Assembly (NCBI GenBank): GCA_035506535.1
Contig: DATJPE010000058.1
Span: 1-43,734 of the forward strand
Length of the DNA: 43,734 nt
DNA from: Actinomycetes bacterium
GTDB lineage: Bacteria; Actinomycetota; Actinomycetes; DATJPE01
Direction: 5' to 3'
Shown here: in pieces, positions 15,167-22,296 of the stretch
Layout of the letters: each line of letters starts with the position of its first letter
Numbering within the stretch: the first letter of the stretch is position 1
Position numbers and translations under genes: made by a program
Notes under the pieces: generated by a model
Database searches by the model: none
What the model was told of the DNA's origin: nothing
The model's input: the letters and a program-made list of their open reading frames with translations, nothing else

Positions 15167-16668
15167 CCGACGAGACCTACACCGACCGGCACGGCCCTCC
15201 TGTCGAGGGGCCGGCCCAGGAGCTGATCGACAGCGGGTTCGCGCTGGAGAACGCCGACGCGCCGCTGCTGCACCGCGGCCTCAACCTCGCCGACCTGGCA
15301 CACGTCCTCGACCTCCACGAACGCGGTGTCGTCGCGCGGGGGCCCGCGCAGCGGCTGCTCCGTGAGGTCCTCGAGGCCTGTCGGACGCCGGCCGCGGAGT
15401 TCCCGTACGACCCGGCCTACGGGGAGCCGTACAACTCCCGCGAACGCCACTTCGCCGCCCGCATCGGCAACGACGCCGGCTGGCTGCACGCCGGGCGGCC
15501 GCGTCGCGAGGCCGTCCGGATCGCGTTGCGGCTCAACGTCCGCAGCGTGCTGGCGGACCTCGTCGCGGCTGCTGGTGATCTGGCCACGTCGCTGGCGACG
15601 GTTGCTGGAGCCCACAGCCGCACCTGGCTGCCGGACCAGACCTACCTGCAGCACGCGCAGCCCTCGACGTTCGGGCACTACCTGGCCAGCTTCAGCTTCC
15701 CGGTGCTGCGCGACGGGGAGCGGCTGCTGGACGACCTGAGCTGGGTCAACACCAGCCCCGGCGGCGCCGGCTGCGTCAACGGCAGCCGGCTGCTGGACGA
15801 CCGCACCCGGGTCGCCTCGCTGCTCGGATTCGACGGCTACATCGAGCACACCCGCGACGCGATGTGGCAGATCGACGGACTGATCAGCGCTCTCGCCGCC
15901 TCGGCGAGCCTGCTCACCACCCAGAGCAAGCTGGCCGAGGACCTCGAGATCTGGGCGAGCAGCGAGTTCGACTACGTCACAGTCGCCGACGGGTACAGCC
16001 GGTCCAGCGTGTTGATGCCCCAGAAGCGCAACCCCTACGCGCTGTCGATCATCCGCGGCGCCGCCGGCACCCTCATCGGGCGGCTGACCGGGTTCCTGTC
16101 GGTGAGCAAGAGCCCGTCGGCGCGAAGCGACAACCTCATCTACGCCTACGGCGAGGTGCCCCGAGCCCTCGAGCTCGCGCTGCGCACGACCCGGCTCAGC
16201 AACGGGGTCATCACCACCCTCACGATCAACGCAGAGAGGATGTGGGCCTCCTTGGAGTCCAGCTTCTGCCAGGCCACCGACCTCGCCGAGTACGTCATGC
16301 AGACGTGCGCGGTCGACTACCGCACGGCGTACCGGGTCGTCGGCATCGCCGTCAGACGGGCCAGCCGTGAGGGACTTCGCGGCATCGACCTCGACGGGAA
16401 CCGCCTGGATGCCGCGGCGGTGGAGTACTTCGGCCGGCCACTCGGCCTGACGGGGCGGGACCTGTCCGAGGTCCTGGACCCGCGGTGCATCGTCGAGAGC
16501 CGGGTGCTCCCGGGTGGCGCGGCGCCGCCTGTGGTGGAGGCGATGACGCAGCGGTGCGCCGCCGCGGCCTCGACGTTGGCCGAGCGGGCCCGCACGGCAC
16601 GCGCGGGCTTCCAGACCGCCGAGGACGAGCTGGTGGCCCTGGCCGAGGAGTTCGTCGGCCATGGCTGA
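15163..16668 (+). CDS. Argininosuccinate lyase-like aspartase/fumarase-superfamily lyase
   Basis: The 501-residue lyase is organised like argininosuccinate lyase. Blocks: ENADAPLLHRGLNLADLAHVL (29-49), a PYNSRERH segment (89-96), TYLQHAQPSTFGHYL (160-174) with the catalytic-region histidine, SPGGAGCVNGSRLLDDR (198-214) and the loop YSRSSVLMPQKRNPYAL (278-294), which keeps the standard serine-MPxKxNP signature. The C-terminal part (ASLESSFCQATDLAEYVMQ) corresponds to the argininosuccinate lyase tail. It is the second superfamily member in this operon, as in the xcbC1/xcbD1 pair of coenzyme M clusters. Arginine synthesis is unlikely because no other arg gene is nearby. Start GTG 15163 in GTGA overlap. 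Confidence 0.9.
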   Translation: MTDETYTDRHGPPVEGPAQELIDSGFALENADAPLLHRGLNLADLAHVLDLHERGVVARGPAQRLLREVLEACRTPAAEFPYDPAYGEPYNSRERHFAARIGNDAGWLHAGRPRREAVRIALRLNVRSVLADLVAAAGDLATSLATVAGAHSRTWLPDQTYLQHAQPSTFGHYLASFSFPVLRDGERLLDDLSWVNTSPGGAGCVNGSRLLDDRTRVASLLGFDGYIEHTRDAMWQIDGLISALAASASLLTTQSKLAEDLEIWASSEFDYVTVADGYSRSSVLMPQKRNPYALSIIRGAAGTLIGRLTGFLSVSKSPSARSDNLIYAYGEVPRALELALRTTRLSNGVITTLTINAERMWASLESSFCQATDLAEYVMQTCAVDYRTAYRVVGIAVRRASREGLRGIDLDGNRLDAAAVEYFGRPLGLTGRDLSEVLDPRCIVESRVLPGGAAPPVVEAMTQRCAAAASTLAERARTARAGFQTAEDELVALAEEFVGHG

Positions 16669-18082
16669 GCGACCGGTGCCCGCGCTCCCGGACCACCCGC
16701 GGGTGGTCAATGTCGGCCTGCCGCTGTTCGCCGAGGCGGTGCGCAGCCAGGGGGCCGACGTGGCGTCGGTGGACTGGCGGATCCCCGCCGACGGGGACCC
16801 GGCCGTGGTCGCGGCCCTGCGCCGGCTGTCCGGCCCACGCGCCGGTGTCGTCGACACCGCCAACACCGAGGTGCTCCGGCGGCTGGACCGTGGGGCGCCC
16901 GAGCTGGTCGACGTCGTGCCCGCCGGCTCGGTGATCCCGGTCCTCGCGGACGGCCGGGTGCTGCTGCACTGCGGCCCGCCGATCGAGGTCGACCGACTGG
17001 TCGATCCGTTGCGGCGCTCCCTCGCCGCAGCCGCCTGCGCCGAAGGGTGGGCCGACTCGCCGGACCGGGCCAAGGCGATGCTTGACGCGGGCGAGCTGCA
17101 GTTGGAGTCGGCGAACGATCACGGGGTCGTGGTGCCGATGGCGACCGCGATGGGACCGCGCACCCCCGTGTGGGTGGTGACCCTCGCAGACGCCGACGTC
17201 ACGACGTTCGCGCCGGTCGGCCAGGGCTCGGGCGACGTCGCCTGGTTCGGGAGGGACACCCCGGGGGCGGTGGACCGGCTGGTGCTGCTGCGGGACGCGG
17301 TCGGGCCGGTGCTGGGCCAGGCGGTGCGCACGTACGGACCGATCGATGTGATGGCACTGGCCGCGCAGGCGGTCGCGATGGGTGACGACGTGCACGTACG
17401 CACCCAGGCGGCCACCAACCTGCTGCTGCGCAACCTGCTGCCCGCGCTCGTCGGTGGCGACCATCCGCGGCGCGTCGAGGTGGCCTCCTTCCTGTCGGCG
17501 AACCACCTGCTCTTCCTGAGCCTGGCGATGGCCGCCGCCCGCGCCCTGACGACCTGGGCCGGGCAGGTCGAGCACACCTCGGTCGTCCTCGGGATGACCC
17601 GCAATGGGACCGACTTCGCCGCGCGCCTGGGGCGAGGATCCTCCTGGCACCGGACGGCTGCGCCCCCGGTCGGGGCGGCGCTGTACCAGCCCGGCCACGG
17701 AGCGGAGGACGCCGCGCCGGACATCGGCGACAGCGCCGTGCTCGAGCTGGTGGGGCTGGGGGGAGCGGCCGCCGCCGGCTCCCCCGCGGTCGCTCAGCTG
17801 GTCGGCGGCACCATGGCCGATGCCGCCCGGCTGACCGAGGACCTGGCCATGGTGTGCGTGGGTCGGTCCACCCGGTTCACGATCCCGTTCTGGGGGATGC
17901 GCGGCTCCCCGCTCGCCGTCGATGCCCGGGCCGTCGTCGAGCTCGGCATCACCCCGCAGATCACGACCGGCATCCTGCACAGCTCCGACGGCTCCGGCCA
18001 GATCGGCGCCGGCGTGGCCTCAGCACCCCTGGACGTGTTCACCAGCGCGTTGCTGGAGCTCGACGAGTCGCTGCGACCGTGA
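16661..18082 (+). CDS. DUF1116 protein (AllG/YlbE-like), partner of FdrA
   Basis: The 473-residue protein is of the DUF1116 family, found next to FdrA in purine/allantoin clusters and, in E. coli, a component (AllG) of oxamate carbamoyltransferase. Recognisable stretches are NVGLPLFAEAVRSQGADVASVDWRIPA near the N-terminus, CGPPIEV, QAVAMGDDVHVRTQAATNLLL, LSANHLLFLSLAMAAARAL, VLGMTRNGTDFAAR and TRFTIPFWGMRGSPLAVDAR, ending ILHSSDGSGQIGAGVASAPLDVF. The ATG at 16661 overlaps the upstream lyase end by 8 bases. Being the last gene of the ComA operon while FdrA sits in a different operon ties the two units into one pathway. Confidence 0.9.
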   Translation: MAERPVPALPDHPRVVNVGLPLFAEAVRSQGADVASVDWRIPADGDPAVVAALRRLSGPRAGVVDTANTEVLRRLDRGAPELVDVVPAGSVIPVLADGRVLLHCGPPIEVDRLVDPLRRSLAAAACAEGWADSPDRAKAMLDAGELQLESANDHGVVVPMATAMGPRTPVWVVTLADADVTTFAPVGQGSGDVAWFGRDTPGAVDRLVLLRDAVGPVLGQAVRTYGPIDVMALAAQAVAMGDDVHVRTQAATNLLLRNLLPALVGGDHPRRVEVASFLSANHLLFLSLAMAAARALTTWAGQVEHTSVVLGMTRNGTDFAARLGRGSSWHRTAAPPVGAALYQPGHGAEDAAPDIGDSAVLELVGLGGAAAAGSPAVAQLVGGTMADAARLTEDLAMVCVGRSTRFTIPFWGMRGSPLAVDARAVVELGITPQITTGILHSSDGSGQIGAGVASAPLDVFTSALLELDESLRP

Positions 18083-18088
18083 CCGGCG

Positions 18089-18493
18089 TTACCCGCGCTG
18101 GACGTCGAGGGTCGGGGTCGTCGTCAGGGTGCGGGAGACGTAACACACCCGGTTCGCCGACTCCATCAACAGTGCGAGCTGTTCGTCGTCCAGGCTGCTC
18201 CGCACCCGCATGGTCAACGACGCGAAGCTCGGCCCGTCGTACTCCCCCTGGGCGGTGACCTCGAGGTCGGCTGGGAGCTCGATGCCGCGCTTACGGGCCG
18301 ACCAGGCCAGAGCCAGGACGTAGCAGGAGGCGAGCGAGCCCAGCAGGTACTCCGTCGGCATCGGCCCAGCGGAGGTGCCGCCGGACGTCTCCGGCTCGTC
18401 CACGACGAACTGGAACAGCCCCACGGTGACGGTGGCCTTCAGGCCGCCCTCCCAGCGGGCGACCACCTCTTTGGACGCTCCACCTCGTGCCAT
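18089..18493 (-). CDS. OsmC-family protein (short, two-cysteine)
   Basis: The 134-residue OsmC-fold protein keeps both redox cysteines, in LLGSLASCYVLALAW and NRVCYVSRTLTTTP. It could therefore reduce organic hydroperoxides or, like other small members, handle reactive sulfur species. Start is the ATG at 18493, directly behind AGGAGGAG; the frame extends to 18526 without support. It is at the end of the minus-strand unit headed by the flavoprotein and converges with DUF1116 with 6 bases between stops. A strong hairpin separates it from the upstream amidohydrolase, so it may be expressed at a lower or separately controlled level. Confidence 0.88.
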   Translation of the reverse strand: MARGGASKEVVARWEGGLKATVTVGLFQFVVDEPETSGGTSAGPMPTEYLLGSLASCYVLALAWSARKRGIELPADLEVTAQGEYDGPSFASLTMRVRSSLDDEQLALLMESANRVCYVSRTLTTTPTLDVQRG

Positions 18494-18530
18494 CGACTCC
18501 TCCTGTCGCCGCCCGCCTGGGCGCAAGCCA

Positions 18531-18569
18531 CAGGCACGGACCTCGCGGTCGAGGCGGGGTCCGTGCCTG
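18531..18569 (-). terminator. Perfect 12-bp stem hairpin between amidohydrolase and OsmC genes
   Basis: CAGGCACGGACC (18531-18542) pairs perfectly with GGTCCGTGCCTG (18558-18569) around a 15-base loop. It lies between the amidohydrolase stop (18587) and the OsmC start (18493) on the minus strand. There is no U-run after the stem, so it is not a classic intrinsic terminator. A partial terminator or an mRNA-stabilising or processing hairpin are the likely roles. Confidence 0.55.
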
Positions 18570-18586
18570 AGTGGCCGTCTGGTGCG

Positions 18587-19423
18587 TCAGCCGTACACGC
18601 GGTCGTAGTTCTCGGAGAACACCATCCGGCCCAGCTCGGTGTCCCCTCCGGTGGCCTCGACCATGCGGTAGAACTCCCCCGCGTAGTCGCTCCACGGCTG
18701 GTCGGTGGCGAACAGGACCCGGTCGCCACCGATCCCGCGCTTGTCGATCTCGCGGGCCAGCCACAACGGCGCGAAGCCCACCGACCAGGTCATGTCGGTG
18801 TAGACCTTCTTGCCTGCGTCGATCCAGTCGAAGAACCGGCTGCCGGCCAGCTTGATGTGGCCGCTCACGCCGCCACCGAAGTGGACGATGTGCAGCGGCG
18901 TCCGGTCGGCATACCGATCCACCAGGACACCGATCTTGTCGATGTCCGACTGCGCTCCCGGCGAGGAGTGGACATGGACGACCAAGCCGTGGTCGTTGGC
19001 TGCGGCGAAGATCTTGTCGAGCTGGGTCAGGCACTGCTCGTCGTCGACCGAGCCGCCGAGCAGAAAACTGATCTTGAGGGCCTTGACAGGTTCCTCGCCC
19101 GCCAGTCTCAGTGCCGCGTCTGTCATCTCGGCGTCCTGGGGCCGGGGCGAGCACCACAGGGCGCAGACGAGCCGGTCGCTGCTCCCGGCCGCCTCCAGCG
19201 TCGGCTCGTTGAGCGCGAAGGAGGCACCGGCATCAGGAACGCCGTAGTTGGGGATGAGCAGCGCGCGCTCGGTCCCCTCCGCGTCCATGTCGGCGAGCAC
19301 CTCGGCGACCGTGCTCCGGGCGTTGACGTCGGGGTTGACCGGCGGCCCCCCGTAGAAGGGGAACGCTGGGAGCACCCCGAAGTGCCGGTGAGCGTCGATG
19401 TGACGAGTCGGGGCCTTCGGCAT
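18587..19423 (-). CDS. Amidohydrolase-2 family metal-dependent hydrolase
   Basis: The 278-residue TIM-barrel hydrolase has HIDAHRHFG (8-16) with the metal-binding HxH pair H12/H14. It also has VKALKISF (113-120), VVHVHSSPG (148-156), LHIVHFGGG (177-185) and LFATDQPWSDY (237-247) with the conserved aspartate D241. Family members hydrolyse or decarboxylate carboxylates and lactones. ATG at 19423 overlaps the upstream stop as TGATG; the frame open to 19465 lies inside the neighbour. It occupies a place beside the Sll0783-like gene where Nit1C clusters carry a nitrilase, so it may replace that hydrolytic step. That is inference. Confidence 0.88.
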   Translation of the reverse strand: MPKAPTRHIDAHRHFGVLPAFPFYGGPPVNPDVNARSTVAEVLADMDAEGTERALLIPNYGVPDAGASFALNEPTLEAAGSSDRLVCALWCSPRPQDAEMTDAALRLAGEEPVKALKISFLLGGSVDDEQCLTQLDKIFAAANDHGLVVHVHSSPGAQSDIDKIGVLVDRYADRTPLHIVHFGGGVSGHIKLAGSRFFDWIDAGKKVYTDMTWSVGFAPLWLAREIDKRGIGGDRVLFATDQPWSDYAGEFYRMVEATGGDTELGRMVFSENYDRVYG

Positions 19424-19914
19424 CACACAGTCCAGGTGTTGAGCTGGAAGTGGCCTTCCTTCCACGCGGTGAGCGCTGCGTCGAGCACGTCGAGGGGGTT
19501 GAACGCCTGGATCCCGGGGATCAGGTCGTCCTCGCGCATCCCGTAGAGGGCGCCCATCGCGAACCGGCAGGCGTGGATCGTGGCGCCTTCGTCCATCAGG
19601 GTCTTGAGCTGGCGGTTGACCGCGAGGTTGCCCGGGAAGCCCTCGGTTCCGACCTTCGGGTAGCCGCGGCCGGCGGCGCCGAGCAGGACACCGGGGCCGT
19701 ACAGGACGATGGTGACCTTGAACCCCTTACGTACCAGGCGGGTCGCGGTCAACAGGTTGACCAGGGCCACGGACCCCTCGAACGGCACCGTGTGGATGAA
19801 GACGGTCGCCTTCTGACCTTCCTCGGCCTGGATGTCGGGGAACACCTTCTCGCTGGTGTCCCAGTTGACATCGCCTTCTTGCGGAGTTGCGACAGAAACG
19901 GTCTGGCTGGACAT
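19423..19914 (-). CDS. Sll0783/MSMEG_0572-type nitrogen-starvation response protein (NitB-like)
   Basis: The 163-residue protein has a DsrE-like fold with the family-defining block FIHTVPFEGSVALVNLLTATRL (39-60). VTIVLYGPGVLLGAAGRGYP (67-86), HACRFAMGALYG (114-125; C116) and LIPGIQAFNPLDVLDAAL (131-148) follow, and it ends LNTWTV. I recognise this as the Sll0783/MSMEG_0572 family, the first gene of Nit1C clusters. The Synechocystis member is induced by nitrogen starvation and needed for polyhydroxybutyrate accumulation; the biochemical role is unknown. ATG at 19914 follows AAGGAG. It is coupled to the amidohydrolase (TGATG). Confidence 0.9.
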   Translation of the reverse strand: MSSQTVSVATPQEGDVNWDTSEKVFPDIQAEEGQKATVFIHTVPFEGSVALVNLLTATRLVRKGFKVTIVLYGPGVLLGAAGRGYPKVGTEGFPGNLAVNRQLKTLMDEGATIHACRFAMGALYGMREDDLIPGIQAFNPLDVLDAALTAWKEGHFQLNTWTV

Positions 19915-19988
19915 GCGACTCCTTCTTCGGTTGTGGTGGGGGTGGCTCTCATCGGCCGTGGGGCCGGTGGGGTCGCGGGTGGCGGAGG

Positions 19989-20243
19989 TCAGAAGACCGG
20001 CCCCTTGGGCCGAGGGGGCGGCGGCCAGGACTTGCGGTGGCTCCCGGGCATCCGGGCGATCATCGCCGCGCGCAGCTTCACCGGCAGCCGGTGAAAGACC
20101 GGCACGTAGACCTCGCGCCAGAACCGCTCCACTCCTCGTGGCGCGGGCGGACGGTTGGCCCCGAGCTTCTCGCCGATCGTGTCCATCGCCTCGACCATCA
20201 GGTAGTGCTCGGAAGTGCGGCGCACCCACTGGGTGAGGCTCAT
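19989..20243 (-). CDS. Small protein of unknown function (84 aa)
   Basis: This 84-residue basic protein is unrecognised. It starts MSLTQWVRRTSEHYLMVEAMDTIG, has an aromatic middle (ERFWREVYVPVFHRLPVKLRAAMIARM) and a proline/lysine-rich end (KSWPPPPRPKGPVF). The ATG at 20243 overlaps the flavoprotein stop by 4 bases (ATGA), which strongly supports translation. Placed between the flavoprotein and the Sll0783-like gene, it may be an accessory subunit of one of them. Confidence 0.75.
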   Translation of the reverse strand: MSLTQWVRRTSEHYLMVEAMDTIGEKLGANRPPAPRGVERFWREVYVPVFHRLPVKLRAAMIARMPGSHRKSWPPPPRPKGPVF

Positions 20244-21577
20244 GACGACCGCTGGGCCAGCAGGGCCTGGGCGGCCAGGGCGATCGGCTCGTTGAGCGCC
20301 CCGATCGGCGGGCTGTAGACGTTCTCCATCGTGGCCAGCTCGTTGACGGTGATCCCGGTCCGTACGCACATGGCAAGGAAGTCGGCGCGCTCCTTGATGC
20401 CCTCGCCACCCACCATCTGGGCGCCGATCAGCCTCAGGTCGTCGGGGTTGGCGAGCAGCTTGACCCGGACCTGCTTGACGTCGGGGTAGTACCGGGCCCG
20501 CGAGATGCCCTGCGCGTAGCCGACCACGAACGGGATGCCGAGGGCGGTCGCCAACGTCTCGCTGAAGGAGACCCCACCGATCATCCACTTGCCGGCAACC
20601 ATCCCCCACGGGACATAGACGGGGCTGTAGTGCCGGACCCCGCCGGCTGCGGTGACACCCGCGGTCTTGCCCTGCGCGTAGGCGTGGCTGCCGGAGAGTC
20701 CCTGGATCGGGACGTTGGAGACCCCGTGGGGGATCTCAGTGCAGTCACCGGCCGCGTACACATCACGCAGCGACGTCCGCATCTGGTCGTCGACGATGAT
20801 GCCGCCACTCATCCCGGTCTTGACCCCCGCGGCGAGCGCGAGCGCAGTGTTGGCCTCCTTGTGCGTCGCGGGGACGACCAGATCGGCGGGGATCTCGCCC
20901 CCGGTGGTGGCCACGCTGGTCACCTTGCCGCCGTGGCCCTTGAAGGCCGTGACCTTGGTGTTGAAGTGCAGGTGGACCCCCATCTCCTCCCAGGACTCCT
21001 GCACCGGCGCCATGATGTCCGGGTCGGTGGCCATCGACATCCCCCATGGATTGGGGTCGACGAGATGGGTCTCGATGCCCCGATGGGCGAGCGCCGTGAC
21101 CATCTCGGCCCCGAGCGGGGTGCACTCGTCGACGACCGCGGCCTTGACGTCGTTGAGCACGACGTCCCACTCCATCGCGCGTCGGATGTTCTTGACGTAG
21201 TAGATGCCGCCGAGGTCGCCGCCGGGAACGCCCGGGTCGGCGTAGTTGAACCCGGTGGCCAGGACGAGTGAGTCGTAGGGCTCGGTCTTGCCGTCGCCCG
21301 TGGTGACCGTCTTGGCCGTGGGGTCGAAGGACGCCACCGACGTCTCGTACCGGATGTCGAGCCCCTGGTCGACGTAGGCCTGCTTGGTGGCCAGGAACAG
21401 GTTCTCGAAGGAGGGGATCTCCTTGCCGTGCACGTACGGGATCCCGCAGGGGCTGTAGGCGGCGTCCTCGAACTCGGTGAAGACGGTGATCTCGGCCTCC
21501 GGATCGACCCCCTTGGCAGCGCCCGCGGCGCCCATCCCGGCGGCGCCTCCCCCTACGATGATGATCCGTCTGGCCAC
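20240..21577 (-). CDS. FAD/NAD(P)-dependent disulfide-reductase-like flavoprotein (CoA-disulfide reductase type)
   Basis: The 445-residue flavoprotein begins with the dinucleotide motif IIIVGGGAAGMGAA (5-18). The single redox cysteine is in DAAYSPCGIPYVHG (38-51; C44), as in CoA-disulfide reductases and NADH oxidases. The second NAD region (ECTPLGAEMVTAL) has lost the usual GxGxxG. DVYAAGDCTEIPHG is the FAD-binding C-terminal motif. Relatives reduce thiol disulfides or polysulfides. GTG at 21577 has GAGGGG just upstream. Beside a ComA-type operon a role in reducing a thiol cofactor disulfide or persulfide is attractive but inferred. It heads the minus operon and is divergent from the XRE regulator. 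Confidence 0.88.
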   Translation of the reverse strand: MARRIIIVGGGAAGMGAAGAAKGVDPEAEITVFTEFEDAAYSPCGIPYVHGKEIPSFENLFLATKQAYVDQGLDIRYETSVASFDPTAKTVTTGDGKTEPYDSLVLATGFNYADPGVPGGDLGGIYYVKNIRRAMEWDVVLNDVKAAVVDECTPLGAEMVTALAHRGIETHLVDPNPWGMSMATDPDIMAPVQESWEEMGVHLHFNTKVTAFKGHGGKVTSVATTGGEIPADLVVPATHKEANTALALAAGVKTGMSGGIIVDDQMRTSLRDVYAAGDCTEIPHGVSNVPIQGLSGSHAYAQGKTAGVTAAGGVRHYSPVYVPWGMVAGKWMIGGVSFSETLATALGIPFVVGYAQGISRARYYPDVKQVRVKLLANPDDLRLIGAQMVGGEGIKERADFLAMCVRTGITVNELATMENVYSPPIGALNEPIALAAQALLAQRSS

Positions 21578-21615
21578 GATCGATCCCCTCAAGGGTCTTG
21601 GGCTCGACATTGCGC

Positions 21616-21638
21616 ATACTGAAGAATCTGTTCAGTAT
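21616..21638. promoter_or_regulatory. Inverted-repeat operator between flavoprotein and XRE-cupin genes
   Basis: A perfect 8-base inverted repeat, ATACTGAA (21616-21623) and TTCAGTAT (21631-21638), is separated by 7 bases. It sits 38 bases upstream of the flavoprotein start and 72 bases upstream of the divergent regulator start. The AT-rich half-sites stand out from the surrounding GC-rich sequence. It is the natural binding site for the adjacent XRE-cupin regulator, by inference. Confidence 0.65.
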
Positions 21639-21710
21639 CCTCGATGGAAGGTCGCAGACTCGTCAAGGCCGTCACCTGTGCCGCTCGACTGTCCGCCCCG
21701 GAGGAGAACC

Positions 21711-22286
21711 ATGAGCAACCAGGTCGCCCGAGTCGTCTCCTCCATCGGTCCCAAGGTCAAGTCGCTGCGCCTGCAGAACGGGTACTCGTTGCAGGCGCTC
21801 GCTGATCGCGCCGACGTCTCGGCCGCCACCATCCACAAGATCGAGCAGAACGGGATGGTCCCGACCATCACCACGCTGCTGAAGATCGCGGTCGCCTTCG
21901 ACCAGCCGATCTCCTACTTCGTGGAGGAGCCGGAGGACGACCGGCACCCGACCGTCATGACCCGGCCCGACCAGCGGCGGCCGATCTACACGGAGCACCG
22001 CGGCATCGACCTCGCCGGGATCACCGGACCGTACGGCGAGTTCCAGGTCGCCGCGGCTGTGGCCACCGTGAGCGCCGGCGCAAGCAGCGGCCGCAAGCCG
22101 ATGGTCCACGCCGGCGAGGAGCTGCTGTACCTGCTCTCGGGAACCTTCGAGTTCGAGGTGGGCGGGGTCCAGCACTCGCTCACCCCCGGTGACTCGCTGC
22201 ACTTCCAGACCAACCAGCCCCACTCGTGGCGCAACGGCAGCGACACAGACGCGGTCGCGATCTGGATGGCGCTGCGCCCGCAGTAG
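21711..22286 (+). CDS. XRE-family regulator with C-terminal cupin sensor domain
   Basis: The 191-residue regulator has an XRE helix-turn-helix at about 10-68 (LRLQNGYSLQALADRADVS...IHKIEQNGMVPTITTLLKIA) and a double-stranded beta-helix cupin at about 115-188 (MVHAGEELLYLLSGTFEFEV, LTPGDSLHFQTNQPHSWRN). This architecture is typical of local regulators that sense a small metabolite through the cupin. GGAGGAG lies at 21700-21706, 4 bases before the ATG. It is divergent from the flavoprotein operon with a palindrome between them, so it probably controls that operon and itself. Its stop is 10 bases from the convergent amine oxidase. Confidence 0.93.
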   Translation: MSNQVARVVSSIGPKVKSLRLQNGYSLQALADRADVSAATIHKIEQNGMVPTITTLLKIAVAFDQPISYFVEEPEDDRHPTVMTRPDQRRPIYTEHRGIDLAGITGPYGEFQVAAAVATVSAGASSGRKPMVHAGEELLYLLSGTFEFEVGGVQHSLTPGDSLHFQTNQPHSWRNGSDTDAVAIWMALRPQ

Positions 22287-22296
22287 GTGGGCGGGG

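Noticed and set aside
12978-16668. Arginine or purine biosynthesis (argininosuccinate and adenylosuccinate lyases)
   Set aside because: No other arginine or purine genes are nearby, and the coupling with ComA, a PLP enzyme and DUF1116 points to a dedicated pathway.
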